Assembly: GCA_035288405.1 (NCBI GenBank)
Contig: DATEAK010000174.1
Location: forward strand, 1 to 10,299
Direction of reading: 5' to 3'
Source of the DNA: JACPSX01 sp035288405 [NCBI: bacterium]
Lineage (GTDB): Bacteria; JACPSX01
Length of the DNA stretch: 10,299 bases
Under the pieces are notes generated by a model, which was not told where the DNA came from, did no database searches, and saw only the letters and a list, made by a program, of their open reading frames with translations. A program made the translations under genes and the position numbers. Of this stretch, positions 1-6,875 are shown piece by piece (the first letter of the stretch is position 1; the number at the start of each line of letters is the position of its first letter).

Positions 1-912
1 GCTGGCGCGCAAGCCTTCTCTGAGGGCGTTTACCTCATCTTCCGGCAACGGTACGAGAGGCGACCGAACAGCGGGGCTTGAGATCTTGCCCAACAACCAA
101 GTGCAATACTTGTAGCGGATGTGCATGTAGACATAGGGGTCTCGATACACCTGCCGGAAGATCGGGTAAACCCGGTCGTGCAGATCTTTGGCCTTCTTCA
201 AGTCGTCCCGCTGTACGGCTTCAAACATTTCCACGTCGTGCTCGGGAGAAAAGTTCGCCGATCCCGACAGTGCCCCGTCCGGCTTGAGCTGAAACGCATA
301 GTAAAACGTGCGGCCATTGGCAGGGAGGAGGAACACTTTGCGGGGCACGGTGCGCACGGCCCGAACCTCTTCCTCATACTGAGCCACATCCACATTGGTC
401 GCCATCTTGATCGCCTGCACTTGCGGAATCTCACGGCAAATGCGGACCAAAACCTCCGGCTTGTAATAGAACGGGTTGTTGGGCGAGTACTGGAAGAGGA
501 CGATGGGCATTTCCGGCACGGCCTCGGCAACTGCGCGAATCTGGGCGATCCCGAAGTCCGGATGACGGTCCGCATGCCAGGCAAACAGCGGAGGCGCACA
601 CAGCATCACCGCGTTGGCGCCGGCTTCTTTCGCGTCCACGACCTGCTCGATCAATTCCCAGCTCGGCAGTGAGTGCACCCCCGCCACGACCGGATAGTCG
701 GGGCCCAACACCCGGCGGGCCAGGCGAACAACTTCCATCTTCTCTTCCCGGCGCAACAACTCTCCCTCACCGGCGTGGCCGTTGCAAACCATGCCGGCCA
801 CACCCGCCCGCTTCAGCTCAGTAAACAACCGCGCCAGCTCGTCCGAGCGAATTGCGCCGCCGTCGGGCTCGAACGGGGTCACATTGGCCGCGTAAATTCC
901 TCTGAACTCCAT
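1..912 (-). CDS. Dihydrodipicolinate synthase (DapA/NAL) family lyase, C-terminus cut by window edge
   Basis: The frame is open for 304 codons from ATG at 912 to the left edge with no stop, so the C-terminus lies outside. The protein reads as a class I TIM-barrel aldolase/lyase of the DHDPS/N-acetylneuraminate lyase family. It starts MEFRGIYAANVTPF, has the pyruvate-binding loop region NGHAGEGEL (residues 44-52, equivalent to the GTTGE loop) and a probable Schiff-base lysine K169 in AIKMATN. The tyrosine of the usual YNxP motif appears as Y142 in FQYSPNNP. Family members condense or cleave pyruvate with an aldehyde; the substrate cannot be told from sequence. The altered motifs and the class II aldolase upstream on the same strand suggest a catabolic lyase rather than the lysine-pathway DapA (inference). 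The ribosome site is weak: a G run about 10 bases before the ATG. There is no better in-frame start. Confidence 0.88.
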   Translation of the reverse strand, partial: MEFRGIYAANVTPFEPDGGAIRSDELARLFTELKRAGVAGMVCNGHAGEGELLRREEKMEVVRLARRVLGPDYPVVAGVHSLPSWELIEQVVDAKEAGANAVMLCAPPLFAWHADRHPDFGIAQIRAVAEAVPEMPIVLFQYSPNNPFYYKPEVLVRICREIPQVQAIKMATNVDVAQYEEEVRAVRTVPRKVFLLPANGRTFYYAFQLKPDGALSGSANFSPEHDVEMFEAVQRDDLKKAKDLHDRVYPIFRQVYRDPYVYMHIRYKYCTWLLGKISSPAVRSPLVPLPEDEVNALREGLRAS

Positions 913-1258
913 TTCCGAATACCCCCCAGTGAAGTTTCTTCCAGCAAACTGCGCCTGCCGACGCAACAGGGTCAGTCTTTAGGTATGTTGAGATGGAATC
1001 GTTCGTCCAGAAACCCTTCTCCTTCGTATCCACATTGCCAATCAGCTTCATTTCTTGCTGAGGTTATTCCACAATCACTGGGACCGATGAGCGCACGATT
1101 TCAAACACCCACATTCCTTTCCCAAAGCGACCCAGACCCTCTCAAATACTTTTACAGAGGAACCCGGCGACTTTTTATTGCTTCTCACACAGCCCCGGCT
1201 CTTTCCGTATTCTCGGCCCGGGTACCTCGTGGTAATTTCAGACGGCGTCTCCTCAGCC
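913..1258. other. Intergenic gap between class II aldolase and DapA-family gene
   Basis: This is 346 bases between two same-strand genes. I see no convincing gene, RNA or terminator. A minus-strand open frame from ATG at 1051 runs through the lyase start in another frame to 818. It has no clear ribosome site and matches no family I recognise. No good sigma-70 promoter pair is visible for the lyase gene, so it may be co-transcribed with the aldolase or use another kind of promoter. Confidence 0.5.
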
Positions 1259-2005
1259 CTACCGGGAAAACTCCGCCTCCGCTTTGCAGCCGCTCTTCTT
1301 GAGGTAATAGTCCCAGAACCGCTGAAGCCCATTGCTTCGCTCGGAGGGGTCCGACTGCCGCAACATTTCTCGGGCCTTCTGGGATTCCTGCGGAGTTAGA
1401 TAGCGCGGGCTGCCGATCATCTCCGCGAACACCTGGAGCTGTGCGGCGCGCTCCAGATTCGATGACCGCAGACACGTCTCTTGAAGGCTGGAGCCCACCA
1501 CCACCGCACCATGGCCCTGCAAAAGCACTGCCGCGTTCTTTCCCAGGCGCCTGGCTAGGCTTTCGCCTTGCTCCCGGGTCGTAATGAGGGTGTCCATATT
1601 CGGTGTCAACTCATCGAAAATCGGCGTCCCATCCATGAACGGTCGCGTCGATGAGGACCCCGGGAACGGCCGCACCCCTTTCCCGACCATGGTCAAAACG
1701 ATGACCATCGGCGAGTGAAAATGCGCCACGGCATGGACATCCGGCCTCACTTGGTAAATGGAAGAGTGAATCACCGCTTCAATGAAGGCAGGACCTTCTC
1801 CCTCCATGATCTCCAAGTTCCAGTTCATGGTCAGCACATCAGCCGGTGTCACCAGTCCCGGGCTCATGGCCCTGGGGATCATGAAGCGGTCCGAATCCGG
1901 CACCCGGACACTTACGTGACCAAAAACATCGACTACTCCCGTTGCATCGAGAACCCGGGAACCCTCAGCAACAAGTCTCTTCAGTGTACTCAAGTCTGTC
2001 GCCAT
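1259..2005 (-). CDS. Class II aldolase/adducin family protein (decarboxylase/aldolase type)
   Basis: The protein has 248 residues and ends in TAG at 1259-1261. The start at 2005 (MATDLSTLK) is chosen because GAGGAGG lies about 5 bases upstream; an ATG 42 bases further upstream has no ribosome site. The zinc site of the class II aldolase/adducin fold is intact: HFH gives H95 and H97, QGHGAVV gives H165, and E76 in FIEAVIH is the usual catalytic acid. The N-terminal GHVSVR (29-34), SPGLVTPADV and IYQVRPDV are typical of the branch that includes HCOMODA-type decarboxylases and sugar-phosphate aldolases such as FucA and AraD. The enzyme is cytosolic and probably does metal-dependent retro-aldol or decarboxylation chemistry; the substrate is unknown. 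Its neighbour on the same strand is a pyruvate-type lyase, so a small catabolic pair is plausible. It has a promoter candidate just upstream. Confidence 0.9.
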   Translation of the reverse strand: MATDLSTLKRLVAEGSRVLDATGVVDVFGHVSVRVPDSDRFMIPRAMSPGLVTPADVLTMNWNLEIMEGEGPAFIEAVIHSSIYQVRPDVHAVAHFHSPMVIVLTMVGKGVRPFPGSSSTRPFMDGTPIFDELTPNMDTLITTREQGESLARRLGKNAAVLLQGHGAVVVGSSLQETCLRSSNLERAAQLQVFAEMIGSPRYLTPQESQKAREMLRQSDPSERSNGLQRFWDYYLKKSGCKAEAEFSR

Positions 2006-2049
2006 CGTGTCCTCCTCGCAGTGATAAATGCCATTTCGATTGTGCACCC

Positions 2050-2078
2050 TTCATACCATTTGAAAGCCCTGAGGTCAA
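2050..2078 (-). promoter_or_regulatory. Candidate sigma-70 promoter for the class II aldolase gene
   Basis: Read on the minus strand, TTGACC (2073-2078, five of six to consensus) is followed by exactly 17 bases and then TATGAA (2050-2055, four of six). TGG directly precedes the -10, giving an extended -10 (TGn). The predicted transcript would start near 2043 with a leader of about 38 bases carrying the GAGGAGG site. The promoter is inferred from pattern only. Confidence 0.55.
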
Positions 2079-2102
2079 TCTAGACGGCAGGGTATTCGGG
2101 TC

Positions 2103-2200
2103 GGTGTCGGCAGAAGGGGCGCGGACAGAGGACACCCACGTAGCGTGCCCCTGCATGGTAGTCTTCAGTCCGAGGGGGTAGCCCCCGCAGGCGACATAAG
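2103..2200. repeat. Structured intergenic stretch with dispersed-repeat candidate, copy 1
   Basis: The right end (2181-2200) holds a 20-base motif that matches 9243-9262 at 19 of 20 positions, both on the plus strand and both intergenic. The rest of the stretch is rich in inverted repeats: GGTGTC (2103-2108) with GACACC (2131-2136), GGGGCGCG (2116-2123) with CGTGCCCC (2144-2151, one wobble), and GGGGG TAG CCCCC (2174-2186). There is no T-tract, so it is not a standard terminator for the upstream M48 gene. It lies just upstream of the aldolase promoter. A mobile or extragenic palindromic repeat is my inference. Confidence 0.4.
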
Positions 2201-2220
2201 ATAGCCGTCAGCAACAGGAA

Positions 2221-3003
2221 TCAGTTTCCTTGGTAATACTTCAGAGCTTCAGGCAGCCAAGCTCGGATCTGCTCCATTCGGGTTTGGGAGTTCGGGTGGG
2301 TGGAGAGAAATTCGGGAGGTCTCGATTTATCCTTGCTGGCAGCTTCCATCCTTTGCCAGAAACTAATCGCTGCGCGCGGATCGTACCCGGCCTTGGCCAT
2401 GAAAATCAGCCCCAGGTGATCCGCTTCCGATTCCTGGGTCCGGCCAAAGGGAAGGATGAACCCCACATTGACTCCGAGCCCGAAGGCCTGGTTCACGCTT
2501 TGTACCGTCTGGGGATCTCCTCGCCCAAGAGCCGCGCTGAGACCAACCGCCCCGAGTTGAGCCAGAACACCTTCGCTGACTCTTTCGCCACCGTGGCGCG
2601 CAATGGCATGGGCGATCTCGTGACCCAGAACGGTCGCCAGCCCCGTATCATCTTTGGCAACCGGCAGAATTCCTGTGTAGACAGCCACTTTGCCCCCGGG
2701 GATACAAAATGCGTTAATTGTCTTGTCCTCAGCAACCACTTTAAATTCCCACTGGTAATTCCTCTTCCCCGTAGCTGCTGCGATTCTCTCCCCAACCCGA
2801 TGAACAAGTTCATCGGCTCTGGGATCCGTAGAGATCTTGGCTTTTTTCAGAAAATCCTTCCAGGCCGCCTGCCCCATTTTAATTTCCTGTTCCTCGGAAA
2901 TCAACATAAGCTGGGATCGCCCAGTCAGGGGCACGGTCTGGCAACCGGCGAAAACCAGCAGAATGACGAGAATTGTGAGTACGCCGAACCTCTTTGACGG
3001 CAT
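2221..3003 (-). CDS. M48 family zinc metalloprotease, lipoprotein
   Basis: The protein has 260 residues. The start at 3003 (MPSKRFGVL) has AGAGGAGA about 8 bases upstream; an in-frame start at 3060 would place extra residues before the signal peptide and overlap the -10 box. Residues 1-21 form a lipoprotein signal with lipobox VFAGC and acceptor C21. The peptidase domain has the zinc motif HEIAH (H128, E129, H132) and a downstream ESEAD (191-195) that supplies the third ligand, then GYDP and STHP motifs near the C-terminus. This is the layout of periplasmic M48 peptidases such as LoiP and the catalytic part of BepA, which act in outer-membrane protein quality control. No TPR domain follows, so it is closer to the short LoiP type (inference). 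It has its own -10 element and is divergent from the tol operon. Confidence 0.93.
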   Translation of the reverse strand: MPSKRFGVLTILVILLVFAGCQTVPLTGRSQLMLISEEQEIKMGQAAWKDFLKKAKISTDPRADELVHRVGERIAAATGKRNYQWEFKVVAEDKTINAFCIPGGKVAVYTGILPVAKDDTGLATVLGHEIAHAIARHGGERVSEGVLAQLGAVGLSAALGRGDPQTVQSVNQAFGLGVNVGFILPFGRTQESEADHLGLIFMAKAGYDPRAAISFWQRMEAASKDKSRPPEFLSTHPNSQTRMEQIRAWLPEALKYYQGN

Positions 3004-3045
3004 CCGATGACTCTCCTCTTTACCCAGAATCGTATATGCTTCCTT

Positions 3046-3051
3046 ATTATA
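3046..3051 (-). promoter_or_regulatory. Candidate -10 box of the M48 peptidase gene
   Basis: On the minus strand this is a perfect TATAAT, 42 bases before the ATG at 3003. Initiation would fall near 3039 and leave a leader of about 36 bases with the AGAGGAGA ribosome site. The hexamer 17 bases upstream (ACAAAC) is a poor -35, so an activator or alternative recognition may be needed. The inverted repeat at 3080-3099 sits about 29-48 bases upstream of this box. Confidence 0.45.
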
Positions 3052-3079
3052 TAACATCACGACACTGTGTTTGTGTCCC

Positions 3080-3099
3080 GAAGGTTTTCAGAAACCTTC
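3080..3099. repeat. Perfect 8-bp inverted repeat with 4-base loop upstream of M48 gene
   Basis: GAAGGTTT (3080-3087), loop TCAG, AAACCTTC (3092-3099). On the plus strand it is followed by TTGAAAAATC, which has too few Ts for a normal terminator. Its place upstream of the minus-strand -10 box suits an operator for a dimeric regulator. It could also be a hairpin in a long plus-strand leader of the tol operon. Function unknown. Confidence 0.5.
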
Positions 3100-3395
3100 T
3101 TGAAAAATCACGTGTTCCACAGACAAACCCAATCCAAAGATACCTTTAAAAAATAGCCTTGGAAGCCCAGGGCCGGACAACACCTTGCTTCCGTGGACAA
3201 ACCCACCCAAACCCTCAAAATCCGCAGAGTCAAGAAGTACTCACATCGTAATCCCAGAGGGAAAGGGAGTCCGACAGTTCCTCCCCCAACCTTTTCACAC
3301 TCTTGCGTGGACCGGTCCACCTATTTTCATCTAAAGCAACTTCCCCCCATGCCGTTACGCTCCTCGTGGATCAGAAATGGATAGAAGGAGCCCCC
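3100..3395. other. Divergent intergenic region upstream of tolQ
   Basis: No supported gene. A plus-strand frame from GTG at 3193 to 3384 lacks a ribosome site and recognisable motifs. The region contains a direct repeat of GACAAACCCA (3122-3131 and 3196-3205) and a perfect 14-bp palindrome at 3307-3320. I find no convincing -35/-10 pair for tolQ, although the operon promoter must lie here unless transcription enters from elsewhere. Confidence 0.5.
3307..3320. promoter_or_regulatory. Perfect 14-bp palindrome upstream of tolQ, candidate operator
   Basis: GTGGACCGGTCCAC equals its own reverse complement. It ends 75 bases before the tolQ ATG. Symmetry without a spacer suits a homodimeric regulator binding DNA rather than an RNA hairpin. 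The role is inferred from position only. Confidence 0.4.
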
Positions 3396-4232
3396 ATGAG
3401 CCTATTTTCTATGGCCGGCATTGCAAACCTGCCTGCGCAGGGTAACCCATTGCAGGTCAATTCGTTAAAGCAAATTTTACAGCTCGGACCGGTTTCTCTG
3501 GTAGTCCTGGCAGTCCTGTTTTTGTTTTCTGTTGCCACCTGGGCGATCATCTACCAGAAGTGGCGTCTGTATCGCAACATGCGCAAATCTTCCATCGAGA
3601 TCTCAACCCTTTTGTGCGAAGGGGGAGATCTTGAATCATTGACCTCGCGCTGCAGCCAGTTTCCCCTTTCTCCGGAAGCTCAGATGATCCGGACCGCCGC
3701 AACAGGAATCGAAGGGAACAGCCCACTTCGCCGGCTCGAACATCTCCTATTCAAGACCGCAGCTCTCGAAATCCGAAAACTGGAAAGTTATCTGGGGTTC
3801 TTGGCCACAGCCGGAAGCACCACACCGTTCATCGGCCTTTTTGGAACCGTGTGGGGGATTATGAATGCCTTCAACGGTATCAGCATGCGAGGATCGGCCA
3901 GTTTGGCAACCGTGGCTCCTGGGATTTCCGAAGCCCTGATCGCCACGGCAGCAGGCTTGGCTGCCGCCATCCCCGCCGTGATGGCATACAACTTCTTCAG
4001 CCGTTGGATTGAAACCGTAGAGGGGGAACTGCGGGACCTGGCCGCCGAGCTTCTCATGGAATACGGCCCACAGCCGATTCAGACCCCCGTTGAAGTCCCT
4101 GTGGACAAAACAACCTATTGGTCTCCGGGCAACGGGCGAAAGCGCCGGCGTTCGGATCGGGAAAATTCGAGTGATACGGATTGGAAACATCCCTCCACCC
4201 CCGGCAAACCCGAGAGGAGAATGGAATGGTAA
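3396..4232 (+). CDS. tolQ: TolQ, proton channel subunit of the Tol-Pal system
   Basis: The protein has 278 residues. The start at 3396 (MSLFSMAG) is set by AGAAGGAG ending 5 bases upstream. It has three membrane helices: about 30-53 (LGPVSLVVLAVLFLFSVATW), about 134-158, and about 177-200. The MotA/TolQ/ExbB core is clear: STTPFIGLFGTVWGIMNAF, then SEALIATAAGLAAAIPA. T151 and T184 are 33 residues apart, matching the pair of pore threonines known in ExbB and TolQ. With TolR it forms the inner-membrane motor that uses proton-motive force to drive the TolA-like protein. The family is usually about 230 residues; here a tail of about 50 residues follows the last conserved segment, with the basic patch GRKRRRSDR. 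The stop overlaps tolR by 7 bases, so the two are probably translationally coupled. It could be labelled ExbB by homology alone, but the operon makes TolQ the better name. Confidence 0.93.
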   Translation: MSLFSMAGIANLPAQGNPLQVNSLKQILQLGPVSLVVLAVLFLFSVATWAIIYQKWRLYRNMRKSSIEISTLLCEGGDLESLTSRCSQFPLSPEAQMIRTAATGIEGNSPLRRLEHLLFKTAALEIRKLESYLGFLATAGSTTPFIGLFGTVWGIMNAFNGISMRGSASLATVAPGISEALIATAAGLAAAIPAVMAYNFFSRWIETVEGELRDLAAELLMEYGPQPIQTPVEVPVDKTTYWSPGNGRKRRRSDRENSSDTDWKHPSTPGKPERRMEW

Positions 4233-4636
4233 GCCTCGGCGGGAGATCCTCGAGAAGGCGACTCCTCGGCGAGATCAACGTCACTCCTCTGGTCGACGTC
4301 ATGCTGGTCCTCCTGATCATTTTCATGGTCACAGTTCCCATGATGGAACCCGAAATCGACGTACAACTTCCCCGAGGAGATTCATCCAAGGTGAGTTTGG
4401 ATAAGCAATTGGTCATCACCGTTTCCCGGGACGAGCGAATTTATTTTAACAAACGCAGGCTCACACTCTCGGAACTCGACCTCGCCCTGCGAGCCTTCGG
4501 CAAGACCGATCAACCCGTTTATCTGAGAGCAGACGAGCGCGTTCCCTATGGAACCGTGGCAACCATCATGGTCAAGGTAAAGGCTGCTGGAATCAGCAGG
4601 CTCGGCGTGGTCACCGAGACTGCACGAGGACACTGA
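4226..4636 (+). CDS. tolR: TolR, ExbD/TolR family motor subunit
   Basis: The protein has 136 residues. The start at 4226 (MVSLGGRSS) has GAGAGGAGA about 5 bases upstream, inside the end of tolQ. It has a short basic cytoplasmic N-terminus, then EINVTPLVDVMLVLLIIFMV (16-35) with the essential proton-carrying aspartate at D24. A periplasmic ExbD/TolR domain follows, with INVTP, QLP and an alpha/beta fold up to the C-terminus. The length matches the family. Together with TolQ it forms the proton channel. It lies between tolQ (7-base overlap) and the transducer gene (23-base gap). Confidence 0.94.
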   Translation: MVSLGGRSSRRRLLGEINVTPLVDVMLVLLIIFMVTVPMMEPEIDVQLPRGDSSKVSLDKQLVITVSRDERIYFNKRRLTLSELDLALRAFGKTDQPVYLRADERVPYGTVATIMVKVKAAGISRLGVVTETARGH

Positions 4637-4659
4637 CGTATTTCGTGGAAGGGAGTGGC

Positions 4660-5430
4660 ATGGCACTGCCTACTGCTCACATGGACAGCCGGGAAGTTTG
4701 GAGTTTGAAGGGATCCTTCGCCGCCTCCTTGGCGACTCACCTGACACTCTTGACGATGATGGTCGTCCTCTCACTAAGCGCCCATCCCCGCCGTTTCATG
4801 TTCAGCCCAGTCACCACAGTCAACATGGTTGCAGCCCTGGACACTTTTGCGGCGGACCGGGCCAAGATCGGGAAAAAATTCCAAACGACGGGGAAGAAAG
4901 CCCCGGCGGCGATTCGTAAGCCGGCCCCTGATGAAATCCCCCAGCCTGTAGCTACCAGCGCCTTAAAACCAGAGAACTCTGTGAAACCGCCGCCGGCCAA
5001 AGCCGAAGAGAAAACCGCAAATCAGGAAACCGCTCAAAAGGACTCCGGCCAGGAATCCCGAGCCCTTTCAGCGGCAACAACCGGTGCAGCTCTGGCGGGG
5101 CTCCCGTCGTCTTCCGGGCTATCCCTGGATGCGGCTAACTTCCCTTTCGGCTATTACCTGATCCTCTTGCACCGGCGCATCAGTGAGAATTGGGATCCGG
5201 GCTCTCTCGGCATGGAGAAAGCCGATGAAAAGGTCACTGTTTTCTTCCGCGTCCTGAAGAACGGCACTCTCAGGGACGTTCAAGTCGAAGAGGCCGCAAC
5301 CTCCAATGCGGTGAATCAGGCCGCCCTGAAGGCAGTTACAGGAGGAGCACCATTTCCACCTCTCCCGGGAGATTTTACGGATGACTCACTGGGGGTTCAC
5401 TTTCTCTTTGAACTCCCTTCAACCATGTAG
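4660..5430 (+). CDS. tolA: TolA-like/TonB-family energy transducer
   Basis: The protein has 256 residues. ATG at 4660 is chosen over an in-frame GTG at 4645, because GGAAGGGAG lies 4-5 bases before the ATG and overlaps the GTG. The single N-terminal membrane helix is about residues 20-40. Within it S23, H27 and S38 reproduce the spacing of the TonB/TolA SHLS motif (the Leu position is M34). Residues about 75-150 form an Ala/Pro/Lys/Glu-rich periplasmic linker. Residues about 160-254 form a TonB/TolA C-terminal domain (YYLILLHRRISENWDP, then FFRVLKNGTLRDV, then PFPPLPGDF). In the cell it should carry force from TolQR to TolB-Pal. The linker is much shorter than the long helix of E. coli TolA, so homology alone would say TonB; the tolR-tolB context supports TolA. 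A gap of only 10 bases leads to tolB. Confidence 0.82.
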   Translation: MALPTAHMDSREVWSLKGSFAASLATHLTLLTMMVVLSLSAHPRRFMFSPVTTVNMVAALDTFAADRAKIGKKFQTTGKKAPAAIRKPAPDEIPQPVATSALKPENSVKPPPAKAEEKTANQETAQKDSGQESRALSAATTGAALAGLPSSSGLSLDAANFPFGYYLILLHRRISENWDPGSLGMEKADEKVTVFFRVLKNGTLRDVQVEEAATSNAVNQAALKAVTGGAPFPPLPGDFTDDSLGVHFLFELPSTM

Positions 5431-5440
5431 GGGATGCGCC

Positions 5441-6832
5441 ATGAACCGTTATCTTGCACTTTTCTTAGCCGGGCTTCTGATCCTGACCGGGGCCGTTACC
5501 GCCTCGGGAGAGACCAACGTGTATTTGAGACTCAGGGGAGAGGCGGCCTACCGACTGAAGATCGCCGTCGCACCGTTTGCTGCCAATTTCCCCACCCCGG
5601 CTGTACACCAGGTAGAAGATTCCATCGAGCGCGTCCTGGAAGAGGACCTGCGCTTCACCACACTGTTTGACCCCCTGGATAACCATCGGTTCATCGCTGA
5701 AACGGCCGCCCAGGACGTCCGGGAAGGCACCATTAACTTCCGGGAATGGACCGCTCTGGGAGCCGATCTTCTGATCAAGGGAGAAATGAAACACCCTACC
5801 GGCTTGCTGAACTTTGAAGCACAGCTGTTCGATGTGCGCTCCGGAAGAGTGATCTTACGAAAAGTTTATGACAGCCCACCGGAGGCAAGCCGCGATCTCA
5901 TGCACCGTTTCGCGGATGATCTGGTTTTGCAGCTGACTGGAGCGCCAGGGGTAGCGCAGACCGTGATTGCATATCTGATTGCGACGACAGGAGGCGGGAA
6001 GAAAGAGCTGATGATCATGGACTACGATGGTCATGCCCCCCGGCAAGTCACCTCCGAGAGAAGCATTGTTCTGACGCCAAGCTGGGCTCCCGACGGCAAG
6101 GGAATCACCTTCACGAGTTACTCCGCCGGAAACCCCGACCTCTTCCACCTGGATCTGGCCTCTGGAAAGAAACTGCTTCTCTCCGCAAAGCCCGGGCTCA
6201 ACACCGCACCGAGCTGGTCTCCGGACGGCAAGCGCCTCGCACTCGTACTGTCCCGTGACGGCAACTCCGAAATCTACACAATGGACGCCAATGGAAAAGA
6301 TTTACGGAAGCTCACGGACTCACCCGGAATCAACACCTCGCCGGGCTGGTCCCCGAACGGCAGAGAATTCGTTTTTACCTCCGGCCGCGAGGGAACTCCC
6401 CAGATTTATCTGATGGATGATTCCGGCAAAGGAGTCCGCCGGCTCTCCCAAGGGACAAACTATGCGGATTTGGCTGCCTGGTCACCGAGGGGAGATCGCA
6501 TTGCCTTTACTATGCGCAGGCAGGGACTTTTTGACATCTTTGTCCTGGATATGACCAGCGGGCAGCTTTTTCAACTTACCTCCAAAGCAGGAAACAATAA
6601 ACACCCAAGCTGGTCGCCCGACGGGCGTCACATTGTCTTTGGCTCCACCAGGTCGGGTAGACCCGACATTTACGTCATGCACATGGACGGCTCCGGAATC
6701 CGGCGCTTGACCTTCTCAGGCAAGGCAACAAGCCCGGCATGGTCGCCGCGGGTCGTTTCCAAAGAGCGCGTTCTGAAAGAAGGCCCGGAAAAATCCAATG
6801 ACCGGAAAGGAGGAATCGCAGCGAGTCGATGA
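5441..6832 (+). CDS. tolB: TolB, periplasmic beta-propeller of the Tol-Pal system
   Basis: The protein has 463 residues. The start at 5441 (MNRYLALFLAG) has AGGGGA about 6 bases upstream, overlapping the previous stop codon. Residues 1-23 are a Sec signal peptide (LFLAGLLILTGAVTASG). The mature N-terminus (ETNVYLRLRG) corresponds to the TolA-box strand known in TolB. Residues about 40-180 are the TolB N-terminal domain (IAVAPF, then FTTLFDPLDNHRF, then GADLLIKGEM). The rest is a six-bladed propeller with recurring W(S/A)P(D/N/R)G repeats: PSWAPDGKG, PSWSPDGKR, PGWSPNGRE, AAWSPRGDR, PSWSPDGRH and a final PAWSP. A charged tail of about 27 residues follows the last blade. TolB binds Pal and the TolA-like protein during envelope constriction. 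It is slightly longer than the common length of about 430, mainly because of the tail. Confidence 0.96.
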   Translation: MNRYLALFLAGLLILTGAVTASGETNVYLRLRGEAAYRLKIAVAPFAANFPTPAVHQVEDSIERVLEEDLRFTTLFDPLDNHRFIAETAAQDVREGTINFREWTALGADLLIKGEMKHPTGLLNFEAQLFDVRSGRVILRKVYDSPPEASRDLMHRFADDLVLQLTGAPGVAQTVIAYLIATTGGGKKELMIMDYDGHAPRQVTSERSIVLTPSWAPDGKGITFTSYSAGNPDLFHLDLASGKKLLLSAKPGLNTAPSWSPDGKRLALVLSRDGNSEIYTMDANGKDLRKLTDSPGINTSPGWSPNGREFVFTSGREGTPQIYLMDDSGKGVRRLSQGTNYADLAAWSPRGDRIAFTMRRQGLFDIFVLDMTSGQLFQLTSKAGNNKHPSWSPDGRHIVFGSTRSGRPDIYVMHMDGSGIRRLTFSGKATSPAWSPRVVSKERVLKEGPEKSNDRKGGIAASR

Positions 6833-6875
6833 CAAAACAATCAAGTCTTGAACTCAAAGATAGGAGGAAAAGAAA

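Noticed and set aside
121-672. Plus-strand open frame of 183 codons across the DapA-family gene
   Set aside because: The minus-strand frame carries the family motifs (NGHAGEGEL, AIKMATN). The plus-strand translation shows none.
818-1051. Minus-strand frame from ATG at 1051 (MKLIGNVDTKEKGF) running into the lyase gene in another frame
   Set aside because: The first 45 residues look protein-like, so a decayed gene remnant is possible. There is no good ribosome site or known motif, however, and the frame ends inside the lyase, so I do not call it a gene.
2174-2186. GGGGG TAG CCCCC hairpin as terminator of the M48 gene
   Set aside because: The stem is only 5 bp and no T-tract follows on the minus strand. 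It is better treated as part of the repeat-like intergenic structure.
3193-3384. Small plus-strand frame upstream of tolQ
   Set aside because: It has a GTG start without a Shine-Dalgarno site, no motifs, and contains the palindrome region; probably leader or intergenic DNA.
6841-6851. TCAAG T CTTGA dyad between tolB and pal
   Set aside because: Five-base arms with a single central base cannot form an RNA hairpin, and such short dyads are common by chance.
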